A DNA stretch of 11,210 nt from JAXDLH01 sp034666705 (lineage in GTDB: Bacteria > Chloroflexota > UBA6077 > SHYK01). The stretch lies in NCBI GenBank assembly GCA_034666705.1, contig JAXDLH010000265.1:1-11210 (forward strand), in the 5' to 3' direction. The position numbers and the translations under genes are program-made. The notes below the pieces were generated by a model. The model made no database searches. It saw only the letters and a program-made list of their open reading frames with translations, and was not told the origin of the DNA. Positions within the stretch are counted from its first letter, which is position 1, and the number at the start of each line of letters is the position of its first letter. Positions 1-6,213 of the stretch are shown here, one piece after another.

Positions 1-615
1 ATTGCGGCTGGGGTTGTCCCGAAAACAGGCGCGTTGCTCCTCGCGGTGGGCCTCGGGATCGGCTCGCTTCTCCTCGCCGCGTCATTCGGCGCGGTTACGC
101 TAGTGTTCGGCAGCCTGATGACTGCGGCGGGCTTCCTTTACGATTTCCCACTGAAGCGGACCGCCTGGAGCTGGGTACCATACGTGCTCGGTCTGCCGAT
201 CCTGCCCCTCTGGGCCTGGGCCGCGGTCGGCGCCTCGCCCGCCGCGGCTCGCTGGGTGTATCCGCTCGGGGTTCTGCTCGCCCTGGCGCTGCACATCGCG
301 AATGCACTGCCGGACGACGAGGTGGATCGGCGAGCGGAGGTGCGAGGCCTGGTCCAGCGACTCGGAACGGCCTGGGCGGTGCGGCTTCTCCTGGGATGCT
401 ATTGGCTTGCGCTCGTGATTGGTTTCGCGCTGGTGCTCAGCGAGCCGGCGCCGCAGGCAGCGGTGATCCTGGGCACAATAGCCGGCGGCGCACTCGGAGG
501 TTGGGCGACGACGCGCGCTATTAGTGAGCCCCGAGCCCGGGTGGTATTCGGTGCGCTTGCCGTGGGTTGCGGGCTGCTCGCGATCAGCGTCGTTGCAGCA
601 ATCACGCCTGGGTGA
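1..615 (+). CDS. UbiA-family prenyltransferase, C-terminal part (5' end outside window)
   Basis: Integral membrane prenyltransferase of the UbiA superfamily, which transfers a polyprenyl or phytyl group to an aromatic or other acceptor. The frame is open from base 1 and ends at TGA 613-615, giving 204 residues. The first residues (IAAGVVPKTGALLLA) resemble the stretch that directly follows the first Asp-rich motif in this family, so about 60-70 codons, including that motif, should lie upstream; the TTG at 34 is not the true start. Visible here are YDFPLKRT after a hydrophobic pair and the second Asp motif PDDEVDRRAEVRGL (about bases 307-350), followed by QRLG as in the family pattern D-x-E-x-D...G...LG. 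About six hydrophobic segments are present. The acceptor cannot be told from this fragment. Family assignment is fairly sure, the specific function is not. Confidence 0.85.
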   Translation: MAAGVVPKTGALLLAVGLGIGSLLLAASFGAVTLVFGSLMTAAGFLYDFPLKRTAWSWVPYVLGLPILPLWAWAAVGASPAAARWVYPLGVLLALALHIANALPDDEVDRRAEVRGLVQRLGTAWAVRLLLGCYWLALVIGFALVLSEPAPQAAVILGTIAGGALGGWATTRAISEPRARVVFGALAVGCGLLAISVVAAITPG

Positions 616-692
616 GCCCCGCGGCAGTTCGTGACCGTCGACCTCGTGGCTATCGCTAGAACCAAATAGTGCCGTCTGAGAGCGCGCCCTCA

Positions 693-721
693 GAAGCGGA
701 CCGCACCCGAAAGGCCGCTTC
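693..721 (+). terminator. Imperfect hairpin between prenyltransferase and DUF4015 gene
   Basis: GAAGCGG (693-699) pairs perfectly with CCGCTTC (715-721). The stem can be extended by CC/GG next to a one-base bulge, leaving a loop of about 10 nt. A second, shorter dyad (CTGAG...CTCAG, 676-693) lies just before it. There is no T-run after either, so this could be a weak or Rho-type terminator region for the prenyltransferase gene, or a chance G+C-rich fold. Confidence 0.3.
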
Positions 722-731
722 CGCCTTCCAC

Positions 732-737
732 TACAAT
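732..737 (+). promoter_or_regulatory. Possible -10 box for the DUF4015 gene
   Basis: TACAAT matches the sigma-70 -10 consensus at five of six positions. It stands 54 nt before the GTG start at 792, leaving room for a leader of roughly 45 nt. No convincing -35 hexamer is found at 16-18 bp spacing, so the call rests on the -10 box and its place between a hairpin and a gene start. Confidence 0.3.
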
Positions 738-780
738 GGACGGCGGCCCGGGCGCTGTGCCGCCCACCCGCCGAGGATCT

Positions 781-785
781 GGAGG
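781..785 (+). promoter_or_regulatory. Shine-Dalgarno GGAGG deciding the GTG start at 792
   Basis: GGAGG ends 6 nt before an in-frame GTG at 792. The frame stays open upstream to an ATG-like start at 669, but that extension is low-complexity and unsupported, whereas this ribosome site gives a protein that begins shortly before its membrane anchor. Confidence 0.75.
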
Positions 786-791
786 CTAAGC

Positions 792-2435
792 GTGGGGAAC
801 GGCCCAGACGACTGGGGGCAGCGAGTCGTGCCGGCGCCGTCACGCTGGCGCCGCTATGGGCCACTCCTGATTGGACTCGCCGTTGCAGTCGCCCTGGGCA
901 CATGGGTGCTGAGCCAGACGATAGAGTCGTCAGCGCCAGTCATCAGCGCGCTTCGCGGGGCCCAGCCCGCCGCCGCGGCTGATCGCCAGATCGTGCAACT
1001 CCGTCTGATCGATGCCACTACTGGCGTCGAGATCACCTCATCCCACGTGACGTTCGACTCGATCCCGGCAGCGGGCTTGGGCGGTGGCCGGTATGCGGCG
1101 AGCCTCGCACCCGGCGCCGCCATTGCCCAGATCGATGCGGAGGGGTATCGCCCCACGCCGATGCCGGCAAGGCGCGATGCGGGGCTCGTCGTCAGTCTGA
1201 TCCCCGCGATCGTCACCGGGACGATCTCCGATGCCGATGGAGCCCCGCTGCCGCACGCGCGCGTGACACTCGACGATCGCGGGGTCGTCTCCGACGTAGA
1301 CGGACACTTCGCATTCGACGCCGTTCCCGCGGACCCGCAACTCGAGGTTCGTGCCTCCGGATTCGCTAACCAGAGCATCGACGTCGGCGATCGCACGGAT
1401 GTCACGATCGTGCTCGAGCCGCAAGACATTCGCGGTGCCTATCTGACCTACTATGGCATTGCCGACCCCGACATCCGCAACGGCGTCGTCAAGCTGCTTG
1501 CGAATGATGGCCTGAACGCGCTCGTGGTCGACGTGAAAGGCGACCTCGGCTACCTCACGTACGAAAGCCGGGTCCCGCTCGCCGACGAGATTGGCTCGAA
1601 CAACCGACCAACCTACACCAACCTCGATGAGTTCGTGGCCCAAATGAAGAGCCAGGGCGTGTACATGATCGCCCGCATCGTCGTCTTCAAGGACGATATG
1701 CTCGCGCGCAACGGCGCCCGCGTCGGTCTCGACGTCGCGGTCAAGGATCGCACGACCGGCGGCATCTGGACCGACGGCGAGCGGCTTGGCTGGGTCGATC
1801 CCTTCCGCACGGAGGTGTGGGACTACAACACGGCGCTCGCCGAGGAGGCGATCGATCGTGGGTTCGACGAGGTGCAGTTCGACTACGTGCGCTTTCCAAC
1901 CGATCCCGGCGTGAACACGGCACTCGACCGGGCCAAGTTCTCGCAGGTCCCGACGGATGAGAACCGCCCTGACACGATTACCGCGTTCCTCACGCGCGCG
2001 CATGAAGCGGTAAACGCCCACGGAGGAACGCTCGGCGCAGACATTTTTGGGTACGTCTGTTGGCGTGACGACGACCTGGGTATAGGACAGAACCTCGAAC
2101 GGCTGGCCACCGCCGTGGATTATCTGCACCCCATGGTCTACCCTTCGACGTTCAACGGGCTTCCCATGGATCCGGGTTACGCCGACTCGCCTGCGTATCC
2201 CTATGAAACCGTGTTCTATAGCCTCCAGCGGGCCAAAGCGCGGCTCGTCGGTACCGGCGTAGCGTTGCGGCCCTGGTTGCAGTATTTCGACGACTATCCC
2301 TGGGTCAGCGGCAAGCGCTATGGCCCAACGGAGCTCAATGCGCAGCGGCGTGCCATTCGCGAGCTGGGCCTTCCCGGCTGGATGTGGTGGGACCCGACCA
2401 ACCTCTACCGATACGGTGCCGAAACGCACGAGTGA
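792..2435 (+). CDS. Membrane-anchored DUF4015 glycoside-hydrolase-like protein with carboxypeptidase-regulatory-like domain
   Basis: A 547-residue protein that appears to work outside the membrane on a carbohydrate, though the substrate is unknown. A single membrane segment at about residues 22-42 follows Arg-rich SRWRRYG, giving an N-in anchor. A beta-sandwich of the carboxypeptidase-regulatory/CarbD_reg type covers about 140-212 (VTGTISDADGAPLPHARV...DVDGHFAF). The DUF4015 putative glycosyl hydrolase TIM barrel runs from about 213 to the end. Its family landmarks are IRGAYLTYYG, LVVDVKGDLG (Asp near 247), DEVQFDYVRFPTD (Asp of FDYVRF at 364, a likely catalytic acid), GADIFGYVCW, DYLHPMVYPSTF and LRPWLQYF. 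The GTG start is chosen from the GGAGG 6 nt upstream. The next gene begins about 100 nt downstream. The fold and anchor are well supported; hydrolase activity is inferred from family membership. Confidence 0.87.
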   Translation: MGNGPDDWGQRVVPAPSRWRRYGPLLIGLAVAVALGTWVLSQTIESSAPVISALRGAQPAAAADRQIVQLRLIDATTGVEITSSHVTFDSIPAAGLGGGRYAASLAPGAAIAQIDAEGYRPTPMPARRDAGLVVSLIPAIVTGTISDADGAPLPHARVTLDDRGVVSDVDGHFAFDAVPADPQLEVRASGFANQSIDVGDRTDVTIVLEPQDIRGAYLTYYGIADPDIRNGVVKLLANDGLNALVVDVKGDLGYLTYESRVPLADEIGSNNRPTYTNLDEFVAQMKSQGVYMIARIVVFKDDMLARNGARVGLDVAVKDRTTGGIWTDGERLGWVDPFRTEVWDYNTALAEEAIDRGFDEVQFDYVRFPTDPGVNTALDRAKFSQVPTDENRPDTITAFLTRAHEAVNAHGGTLGADIFGYVCWRDDDLGIGQNLERLATAVDYLHPMVYPSTFNGLPMDPGYADSPAYPYETVFYSLQRAKARLVGTGVALRPWLQYFDDYPWVSGKRYGPTELNAQRRAIRELGLPGWMWWDPTNLYRYGAETHE

Positions 2436-2524
2436 CCGGTTGGCCAGTGTCCCGAGCGCGACACGAATCGCGCTGGCTCCTTGCCGCCTGCCTCGATTCT
2501 GAGTTAGGCTGGGCAGACACGTTC

Positions 2525-2530
2525 AGGAGG
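2525..2530 (+). promoter_or_regulatory. Perfect Shine-Dalgarno AGGAGG pointing to a CTG start at 2537
   Basis: AGGAGG is followed after 6 nt by CTG (2537-2539), in frame with the secreted protein. No ATG, GTG or TTG in that frame stands at a usable distance from it. A weak promoter-like pair (TTGCCG 2481-2486, TAGGCT 2505-2510, 18-bp spacer) lies upstream. Confidence 0.7.
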
Positions 2531-2536
2531 CAAGCT

Positions 2537-3073
2537 CTGGCACCCGCTCGCCGCTTCGTACTGCTCCTCGCCACCATGATGATCCTCGTCGGGCCCCGCG
2601 CCGCGCATGCTGACGTCGAGACTCAGGCCGCAACGGAGCATCCGTCTGCTCGAATCTACGGGTCACGACTCGGTCTCGTCGGTGGGATGACCGCGAATGG
2701 GCACGTGATCCTGGAGCACGACCGCTTCGTCGCCCTCCCCTCATCCCGCGCACTATCGAGCCGCGACGGCCACGAGTACGTGGTCCAACTGACCTATCGC
2801 GGTCGAACCGTCGTGGCCCCCGTGTGGGATGTCGGTCCCTGGAACCAGACCGACGACTTCTGGGCGGAGGAGCGAACCGGTGCGCCAGACCTTCCGCGAT
2901 TCATGCCGGAAGCACAGGCTGCCTACACGAGCGGGTACAACGGCGGCCGCTCGCTAAACGGCCGCGTCGTGACCGCGCCGGTGTCGATCGATATCGCCGA
3001 CGGCTTGTTCGAGGATCTCGGCATGGCGCAGAGCGACTGGCTCGAGGTGTCATTCCTATGGCTCACGAGCTGA
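2537..3073 (+). CDS. Secreted double-psi beta-barrel (RlpA-like) protein, probable CTG start
   Basis: A 178-residue exported protein. Starting at the CTG after the perfect Shine-Dalgarno gives a textbook signal peptide: basic n-region (PARR), hydrophobic core FVLLLATMMILVG, and a cleavage site at AHA|DVE (after about residue 25). The first ATG (2576) would leave only 12 residues before that site and has no ribosome site. The mature part has a TANG motif (52-55), LTYRGRTVVAPVWDVGPWN (about 85-103, with Asp98) and ends in VSFLWLTS. This is the pattern of double-psi beta-barrels such as RlpA and expansin-like proteins, where the Asp before G-P lies in the active or binding groove. A cell-wall or polysaccharide role is likely but the ligand is unknown. 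The DUF4015 gene precedes it and DUF2203 follows after 40 nt, so the three may be cotranscribed. Confidence 0.78.
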   Translation: MAPARRFVLLLATMMILVGPRAAHADVETQAATEHPSARIYGSRLGLVGGMTANGHVILEHDRFVALPSSRALSSRDGHEYVVQLTYRGRTVVAPVWDVGPWNQTDDFWAEERTGAPDLPRFMPEAQAAYTSGYNGGRSLNGRVVTAPVSIDIADGLFEDLGMAQSDWLEVSFLWLTS

Positions 3074-3113
3074 TCGCGTCCGTGGCTGAACATGATCGCC
3101 GCCGAGCGACCGG

Positions 3114-3533
3114 ATGACGGACGAATCGCGCGGCTTCCGCCTCTTTACCGTCGATGAGGCCAACGCCCTCCTGCCACAGCTACGCACGATTCTCGCCGAC
3201 CTGCAGGACGCGCGCCGCACGTTGCTCGATGCACAGCGGGCACTCAGCACGAACCCCGGTGGCGGGCCGCACTCCAACGGGCACGTGACACCGGATGGAC
3301 AAGCAGCGCGTCTCACCCACGACGTGGAGGCGGCGCAAGAGCGTCTGACCGTCGCGGCGCGTGAGATCAGCGCGCTCGGCTGCGAGCTGAAGGACCCCGA
3401 GCGGGGCATGGTCGATTTTCGGACCCTGCGTGACGGCCGCGTCGCTTACCTATGCTGGCTCGTGCACGAGCCGCGAGTTCTCTTCTGGCACGAGCTCGAC
3501 GGTGGTTTCGCGGGTCGCCAACCGCTGGAATAG
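3114..3533 (+). CDS. DUF2203 family protein
   Basis: A 139-residue cytoplasmic protein matching the DUF2203 family, for which no function is known to me. It opens with the family motif RLFTVDEANALLPQLR (9-24), continues with a helical, coiled-coil-like stretch (about 25-45 and 63-88) split by a Gly/His-rich loop, and ends with the conserved block GCELKDPERGMVDF, LRDGRVAYLCW and FWHELDGGFAGRQPLE. Length and ending are as usual for the family. The ATG at 3114 has only a weak ribosome site; it follows the beta-barrel gene by 40 nt, so translation may be coupled or the leader weak. It is the last + strand gene before the convergence point. Confidence 0.9.
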   Translation: MTDESRGFRLFTVDEANALLPQLRTILADLQDARRTLLDAQRALSTNPGGGPHSNGHVTPDGQAARLTHDVEAAQERLTVAAREISALGCELKDPERGMVDFRTLRDGRVAYLCWLVHEPRVLFWHELDGGFAGRQPLE

Positions 3534-3536
3534 CAC

Positions 3537-3568
3537 GAGGGCCCCTGGCCTGTCAGCAAGGGACCCTC
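3537..3568. terminator. Weak hairpin between convergent genes
   Basis: GAGGG-C-CCC (3537-3545) can pair with GGG-A-CCCTC (3560-3568): 5 bp, one mismatch and 3 bp around a 14-nt loop. It sits between the stops of the + strand DUF2203 gene and the - strand aldolase gene, where a bidirectional terminator is expected. No T-run follows on either strand. Confidence 0.35.
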
Positions 3569-3570
3569 GA

Positions 3571-3600
3571 CTGCATTGCTCAATACTGCATTGCTCAATA
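3571..3600 (+). repeat. Perfect 15-bp tandem duplication
   Basis: CTGCATTGCTCAATA occurs twice head to tail (3571-3585 and 3586-3600) with no mismatch, in the 79-nt space between the convergent stops. It is richer in A+T than its surroundings. It looks like a recent slippage duplication or part of a short repeat; no coding role is possible. Confidence 0.9.
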
Positions 3601-3612
3601 AGGGAAGGGACG

Positions 3613-4548
3613 CTAGCGAGTGCCGGCGGCGACGGGCTCGCGCTCATCGCTCACGCCGGCCTCCTCGAGCATGACCTTCTGGATGCGTTGCGTCAACGCG
3701 ATCGCCTCGGGCCACGCACGCTGCCAGATGTTGCGACCAAAGATGATACCCGTAGCCCCACAGCGCACCGAGAGCCGCGCCTTCTCGACGACGCTCTCCT
3801 CGTCGACCCGCGACCCACCAGACACGAGAACCAGGGTGCGGCCGGCGGCCTCGACGACGCGCCGAACGGCTTCTTCCTCGTCGTAGTTCTGCTGGTTGTA
3901 CGGTGCGGGCGTCTGGGCCACCGTCTCGGGCTTGTTCTCGGGAAGATTTACCTTCACCACGTCGGCACCCAGTTCCATCGCGACGCGCGCCGCATACTCG
4001 ATGGCATACGACGTGAGCTGGCCACCCTTCGCGTTGACGTATTTGCCGCGCGGGTACGACCAGACGACCACTGGCATGCCCAGGCGATAGGCATCCTCGC
4101 GAACGCGCTTCAGCTGGTCGAAATCACGTTCTTGTGCTGGCGAGCCGACATACAGCGTGTAGCCGACGGCATCCGCGCCAAGGCGTACGGCGTCCTCGAC
4201 GCTGCAATTGATCGGGCTCAACGCCTCGTCGTCCGAGGGAATTTCGGTCTTGCCATTGAGCTTCAGAATCAGCGGCACGCGCCCGGCATAGCGCTTCATG
4301 TACTTCTCTGCGATGCCGATCTGAAATGCTACCGCCGAGAAGTTCGCCTCAGCCGCGAGCCGGAGCTGGAAATCCGGATCCTGCGCCGCCGGGTTCGGAA
4401 AGAAGTCGCGTGGCCCGTGTTCCAAGCCCTGATCGATGGGCAGAAACATCCCGAGGCCGTGGCCTGGGCCATGCTCGTAAAGCAGTCGATAGAGGCGCGC
4501 GTACTTGCCAGCCGAAAGATCGAGATCGTCGATGGTATAGCGGGGCAT
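3613..4548 (-). CDS. fbaB: Class I fructose-bisphosphate aldolase, archaeal/DhnA (FbaB) type
   Basis: A 311-residue Schiff-base aldolase of the DeoC/LacD/FbaB superfamily, which reversibly cleaves fructose-1,6-bisphosphate to dihydroxyacetone phosphate and glyceraldehyde-3-phosphate in glycolysis and gluconeogenesis. Landmarks along the barrel are FLPIDQGLEHGP (35-46, Asp39), LILKLNGKT (93-101), GYTLYVGS (129-136), VVWSYPRGKY (161-170), the lysine strand DVVKVNLPE with the predicted Schiff-base Lys199, and the phosphate-binding loops SGGSR (243-247) and GIIFGRNIWQR (267-277). Length is near the family norm. The ATG at 4548 has GGAGGT 7 nt upstream. A perfect -10 box precedes it, so it can be expressed apart from the DsrE-like genes upstream. 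Related enzymes of the family act on other phosphorylated or deoxy sugars; fructose-bisphosphate is the most likely substrate here. Confidence 0.9.
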   Translation of the reverse strand: MPRYTIDDLDLSAGKYARLYRLLYEHGPGHGLGMFLPIDQGLEHGPRDFFPNPAAQDPDFQLRLAAEANFSAVAFQIGIAEKYMKRYAGRVPLILKLNGKTEIPSDDEALSPINCSVEDAVRLGADAVGYTLYVGSPAQERDFDQLKRVREDAYRLGMPVVVWSYPRGKYVNAKGGQLTSYAIEYAARVAMELGADVVKVNLPENKPETVAQTPAPYNQQNYDEEEAVRRVVEAAGRTLVLVSGGSRVDEESVVEKARLSVRCGATGIIFGRNIWQRAWPEAIALTQRIQKVMLEEAGVSDEREPVAAGTR

Positions 4549-4555
4549 TGCTTTT

Positions 4556-4561
4556 ACCTCC
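4556..4561 (-). promoter_or_regulatory. Strong Shine-Dalgarno GGAGGT of the aldolase gene
   Basis: On the - strand GGAGGT stands 7 nt before the ATG at 4548, a near-ideal site that fixes the start and suggests high translation. Confidence 0.8.
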
Positions 4562-4575
4562 GTCTGGTTCCGTCC

Positions 4576-4581
4576 ATTATA
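4576..4581 (-). promoter_or_regulatory. Perfect -10 box TATAAT upstream of the aldolase gene
   Basis: The - strand reads TATAAT exactly, 27 nt before the aldolase ATG, which would give a leader of about 20 nt. The candidate -35 is poor (TTACTG at 16-bp spacing, overlapping the stop region of the upstream gene), so the promoter may rely on its -10 or on an activator. Confidence 0.55.
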
Positions 4582-4596
4582 GAGATGCCGCGATAC

Positions 4597-5055
4597 TCAG
4601 TAACTCAGCACGTGCCTGGCGCCAGCCAGGTCTTCCACGAGAAACGCAATCAGGCCGCGTGGGCCAGTGATTGACGGCAATAAATCATCCGCGTCCACAC
4701 CCCAGACGTACAGCGATGAGCTGCACGCGAAGAGCTGTACGTCGCCGCTCTGTGCCAACACGTGCAACATTGCGGCCGTCGGCTGACGCGTTCCGCTCCA
4801 ACTCCCTGGGTCATTCACGGACTCCTCTACATTGTCGGCGTTCTCGCCGGATTCGTATCCCAACCGGGTGGCCGCGAATGGGGCGCAAATCGCCGGGATC
4901 GCCTCGTCGCGGAAGAATACACGCACGCGGGCGCCTTCGCGGGCGAAGTGCGTGCAACGAGCAGTCATCGATGCGATCGTGGCTGCATCGCCGCGCGTCA
5001 CAATCGCTGCCACGGAGGTCGAGCCGCCTTCACGCGCGTCAGCACCATTCAGCAT
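4597..5055 (-). CDS. DsrE/DsrF-like protein (second of the pair)
   Basis: A 152-residue soluble protein with the look of the DsrE/F/TusD superfamily: an opening strand (VAAIVTRGD, 15-23), a helix with Cys34, a second strand VRVFFRDEAIPAIC (44-57), then VQLFACSSSLYVWGVD (106-121), where Cys111 occupies the place of the conserved active-site Cys that carries sulfur in DsrE/TusD proteins. It ends with a helix-rich tail (LIAFLVEDLAGARHVL). The ATG at 5055 overlaps the end of the preceding gene by 17 nt, which suggests coupled translation; a GTG at 5013, just before the first strand, is an alternative start. A sulfur-relay, redox or regulatory role is inferred from fold and neighbours; no sulfite reductase gene is nearby. 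Confidence 0.68.
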   Translation of the reverse strand: MLNGADAREGGSTSVAAIVTRGDAATIASMTARCTHFAREGARVRVFFRDEAIPAICAPFAATRLGYESGENADNVEESVNDPGSWSGTRQPTAAMLHVLAQSGDVQLFACSSSLYVWGVDADDLLPSITGPRGLIAFLVEDLAGARHVLSY

Positions 5056-5362
5056 TGATTCCCGGCGTAAGCAAGAGCGTTGTTAAGTCTTCGTCAGTGG
5101 CCGGCTTTCCTATTATGTCGAGTATCGCCAATCCACATACGCGGCAGGCCTCGACGTCGACGAGGACCCGCATCCCTGCAGCGATGAGCCTCGCTAGCAA
5201 TGGGCTATCACCAACACACGAATCCACGGCATCATCGGTCAGGTACACGGTTACCTCGCAGCCGCGCCGGCACCGCGCAAGCGCACCGCGGAGCGTATAG
5301 CGAGCCGACGGATGAGTCCTGGGGTCGCGCGTCAGGACGAGGAGGTAGTCCGGTTCAGCCAC
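5039..5362 (-). CDS. DsrE-like small protein (first of the pair)
   Basis: A 107-residue protein in the same superfamily as the gene that follows it. YLLVLTRDP (6-14) is the first strand, GCEVTVYLTDDAVDSC (34-49) the second strand and helix, and GMRVLVDVEACRVCGL (63-78) the strand leading to the conserved cysteine region. It is unusually rich in cysteine for its size: residues 31, 35, 49, 73, 76 and 107, including a CxxC at 73-76 and a C-terminal Cys. The start is GTG; an in-frame stop lies 7-9 nt before it, so no longer start is possible, and the ribosome site is weak. It lies 31 nt after the peroxiredoxin-like gene and overlaps the next gene. A thiol or sulfane-sulfur carrier or redox partner role is plausible but not shown. 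Confidence 0.72.
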   Translation of the reverse strand: MAEPDYLLVLTRDPRTHPSARYTLRGALARCRRGCEVTVYLTDDAVDSCVGDSPLLARLIAAGMRVLVDVEACRVCGLAILDIIGKPATDEDLTTLLLTPGINAEWC

Positions 5363-5393
5363 GACGGATCACACCGCGCATGGGTTTACCGCC

Positions 5394-6122
5394 TCAGAGT
5401 TCAGTCGCTGTTCCGCGCAACGTGGGCTCCGACTCGAGCGGGACTGGACGCATGTCCTCATTCCCTATCCCCTCCGGGTGAGACGGCGCATCGAGTTCCA
5501 CTGCTTTGGACGTAACCTCGGCTGTCTCGGCGATCACCTCGCTCGGGGGCGTAGATACCGGATCGAGCACCACAGTCGGCGCCTCCTCTTCTTCTGCCTG
5601 TACCAGAACTTCCTGCGGCTCGGATATTCGCGCGGGCACGAGCCAGGTGGCCAGAAGCAGCAGAGTGTCCGCCTCGGCGGTATCGTCATCGCGTCCGCCA
5701 ACGTAGGCAAAGCGGATGATGCCTGACCGCTCGATCAGAAATGTCGCGGGACGGCAGACGCCGATGCCATCCCGCGAAAAGGCACGATACACGCCATAGT
5801 CGCGGGCCACCTCGCGCGTCGGGTCGACGAGCACAATCAGTGGAAGGCCATTTCCAACGAAGGCGCGGCGGGCGGCCGCGAGATCCTGACTCAACACGAC
5901 GACGACTTTCACGTTCATCGAGTTGAACAGGTCGCAGGTCGCGGCGAGCTGCTCGATCTGGCTGCGCGTGGCAGGCGACCACGAACCCGGGGCGAAGACG
6001 AGCAGGGCGTGCGCCCCCTTCAGGATGCTGCTGAGCAGCGTAGCGCTCCCATCCAGGGCGAGGAGGGTGAAGTCAGGCGCCAGCTCGCCAATCCGCAGTG
6101 TGGTCGAGGCGAGTCGAGACAC
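5394..6122 (-). CDS. Peroxiredoxin/redoxin-fold protein lacking the peroxidatic Cys, with acidic C-terminal tail
   Basis: A 242-residue protein. Residues 10-165 follow the AhpC/TSA thioredoxin-like fold: IGELAPDFTL (11-20), the strand ALLVFAPGSWSP (39-50), VKVVVVLSQD, LPLIVLVDPTREVARDYGVY (93-112), and GVCRPATFLIERSGIIRFAYVG (121-142), with the conserved Arg at 124. In the active-site pattern P-x-x-x-T/S-x-x-C, Pro45 and Ser49 are kept but the cysteine position is Thr52, so ordinary peroxidase chemistry should be lost. The two remaining cysteines are Cys63 and Cys123. Residues about 166-242 are an acidic, Pro/Thr/Val-rich tail (QAEEEEAP) that looks disordered. The GTG at 6122 is chosen for AGGAG 8 nt upstream and because the fold begins right after it; the frame runs on to 6305 without support. 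Two DsrE-like genes follow. Confidence 0.83.
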   Translation of the reverse strand: MSRLASTTLRIGELAPDFTLLALDGSATLLSSILKGAHALLVFAPGSWSPATRSQIEQLAATCDLFNSMNVKVVVVLSQDLAAARRAFVGNGLPLIVLVDPTREVARDYGVYRAFSRDGIGVCRPATFLIERSGIIRFAYVGGRDDDTAEADTLLLLATWLVPARISEPQEVLVQAEEEEAPTVVLDPVSTPPSEVIAETAEVTSKAVELDAPSHPEGIGNEDMRPVPLESEPTLRGTATEL

Positions 6123-6130
6123 CGGCAACG

Positions 6131-6135
6131 CTCCT
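6131..6135 (-). promoter_or_regulatory. Shine-Dalgarno AGGAG fixing the GTG start at 6122
   Basis: On the - strand AGGAG stands 8 nt before GTG 6122. It rules against the longer frame from 6305, which would also overlap the methyltransferase gene by about 90 nt. Confidence 0.65.
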
Positions 6136-6167
6136 ATCGGAATCCTGGCGCGGAATGGCTGGGGGGC

Positions 6168-6197
6168 AGTATAGCGGCGCTCATGCGCCGCATCCAA
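6168..6197 (-). promoter_or_regulatory. Candidate promoter with palindrome in the spacer, for the peroxiredoxin-like/DsrE group
   Basis: On the - strand a -35-like TTGGAT (6197-6192, three of six matches) and a -10 TATACT (6173-6168, five of six) are separated by 18 bp. That spacer (6174-6191) is a perfect dyad, GCGGCGC-N4-GCGCCGC. The -10 box lies 45 nt before the GTG at 6122. A dyad placed between the hexamers is the arrangement seen with MerR-family regulators, though their spacers are usually 19-20 bp. The dyad also lies 23 nt past the methyltransferase stop and could instead be its terminator stem, but no T-run follows. Confidence 0.45.
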
Positions 6198-6213
6198 CGA
6201 GGGGGGCAGCGTC

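Noticed and set aside
669..791. N-terminal extension of the DUF4015 frame
   Set aside because: It contains two dyads and a -10-like box and has no ribosome site, whereas GGAGG before GTG 792 is well placed.
1038..2429. Long open frame (463 codons) on the - strand across the DUF4015 gene
   Set aside because: It lies wholly opposite a well-supported gene; the translation is rich in Val/Arg/His/Asp with no recognisable motif, as expected for antisense frames in G+C-rich coding DNA.
3430..4674. Open + strand frame of 414 codons opposite the aldolase gene
   Set aside because: Mirror of the aldolase coding sequence; no motif or ribosome site, and it overlaps the end of the DUF2203 gene in another frame.
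4671..5300. Arg/Ser-rich + strand frame opposite the DsrE-like genes
   Set aside because: Low-complexity antisense translation; the - strand frames here have the strand-helix pattern and cysteines of the DsrE superfamily.
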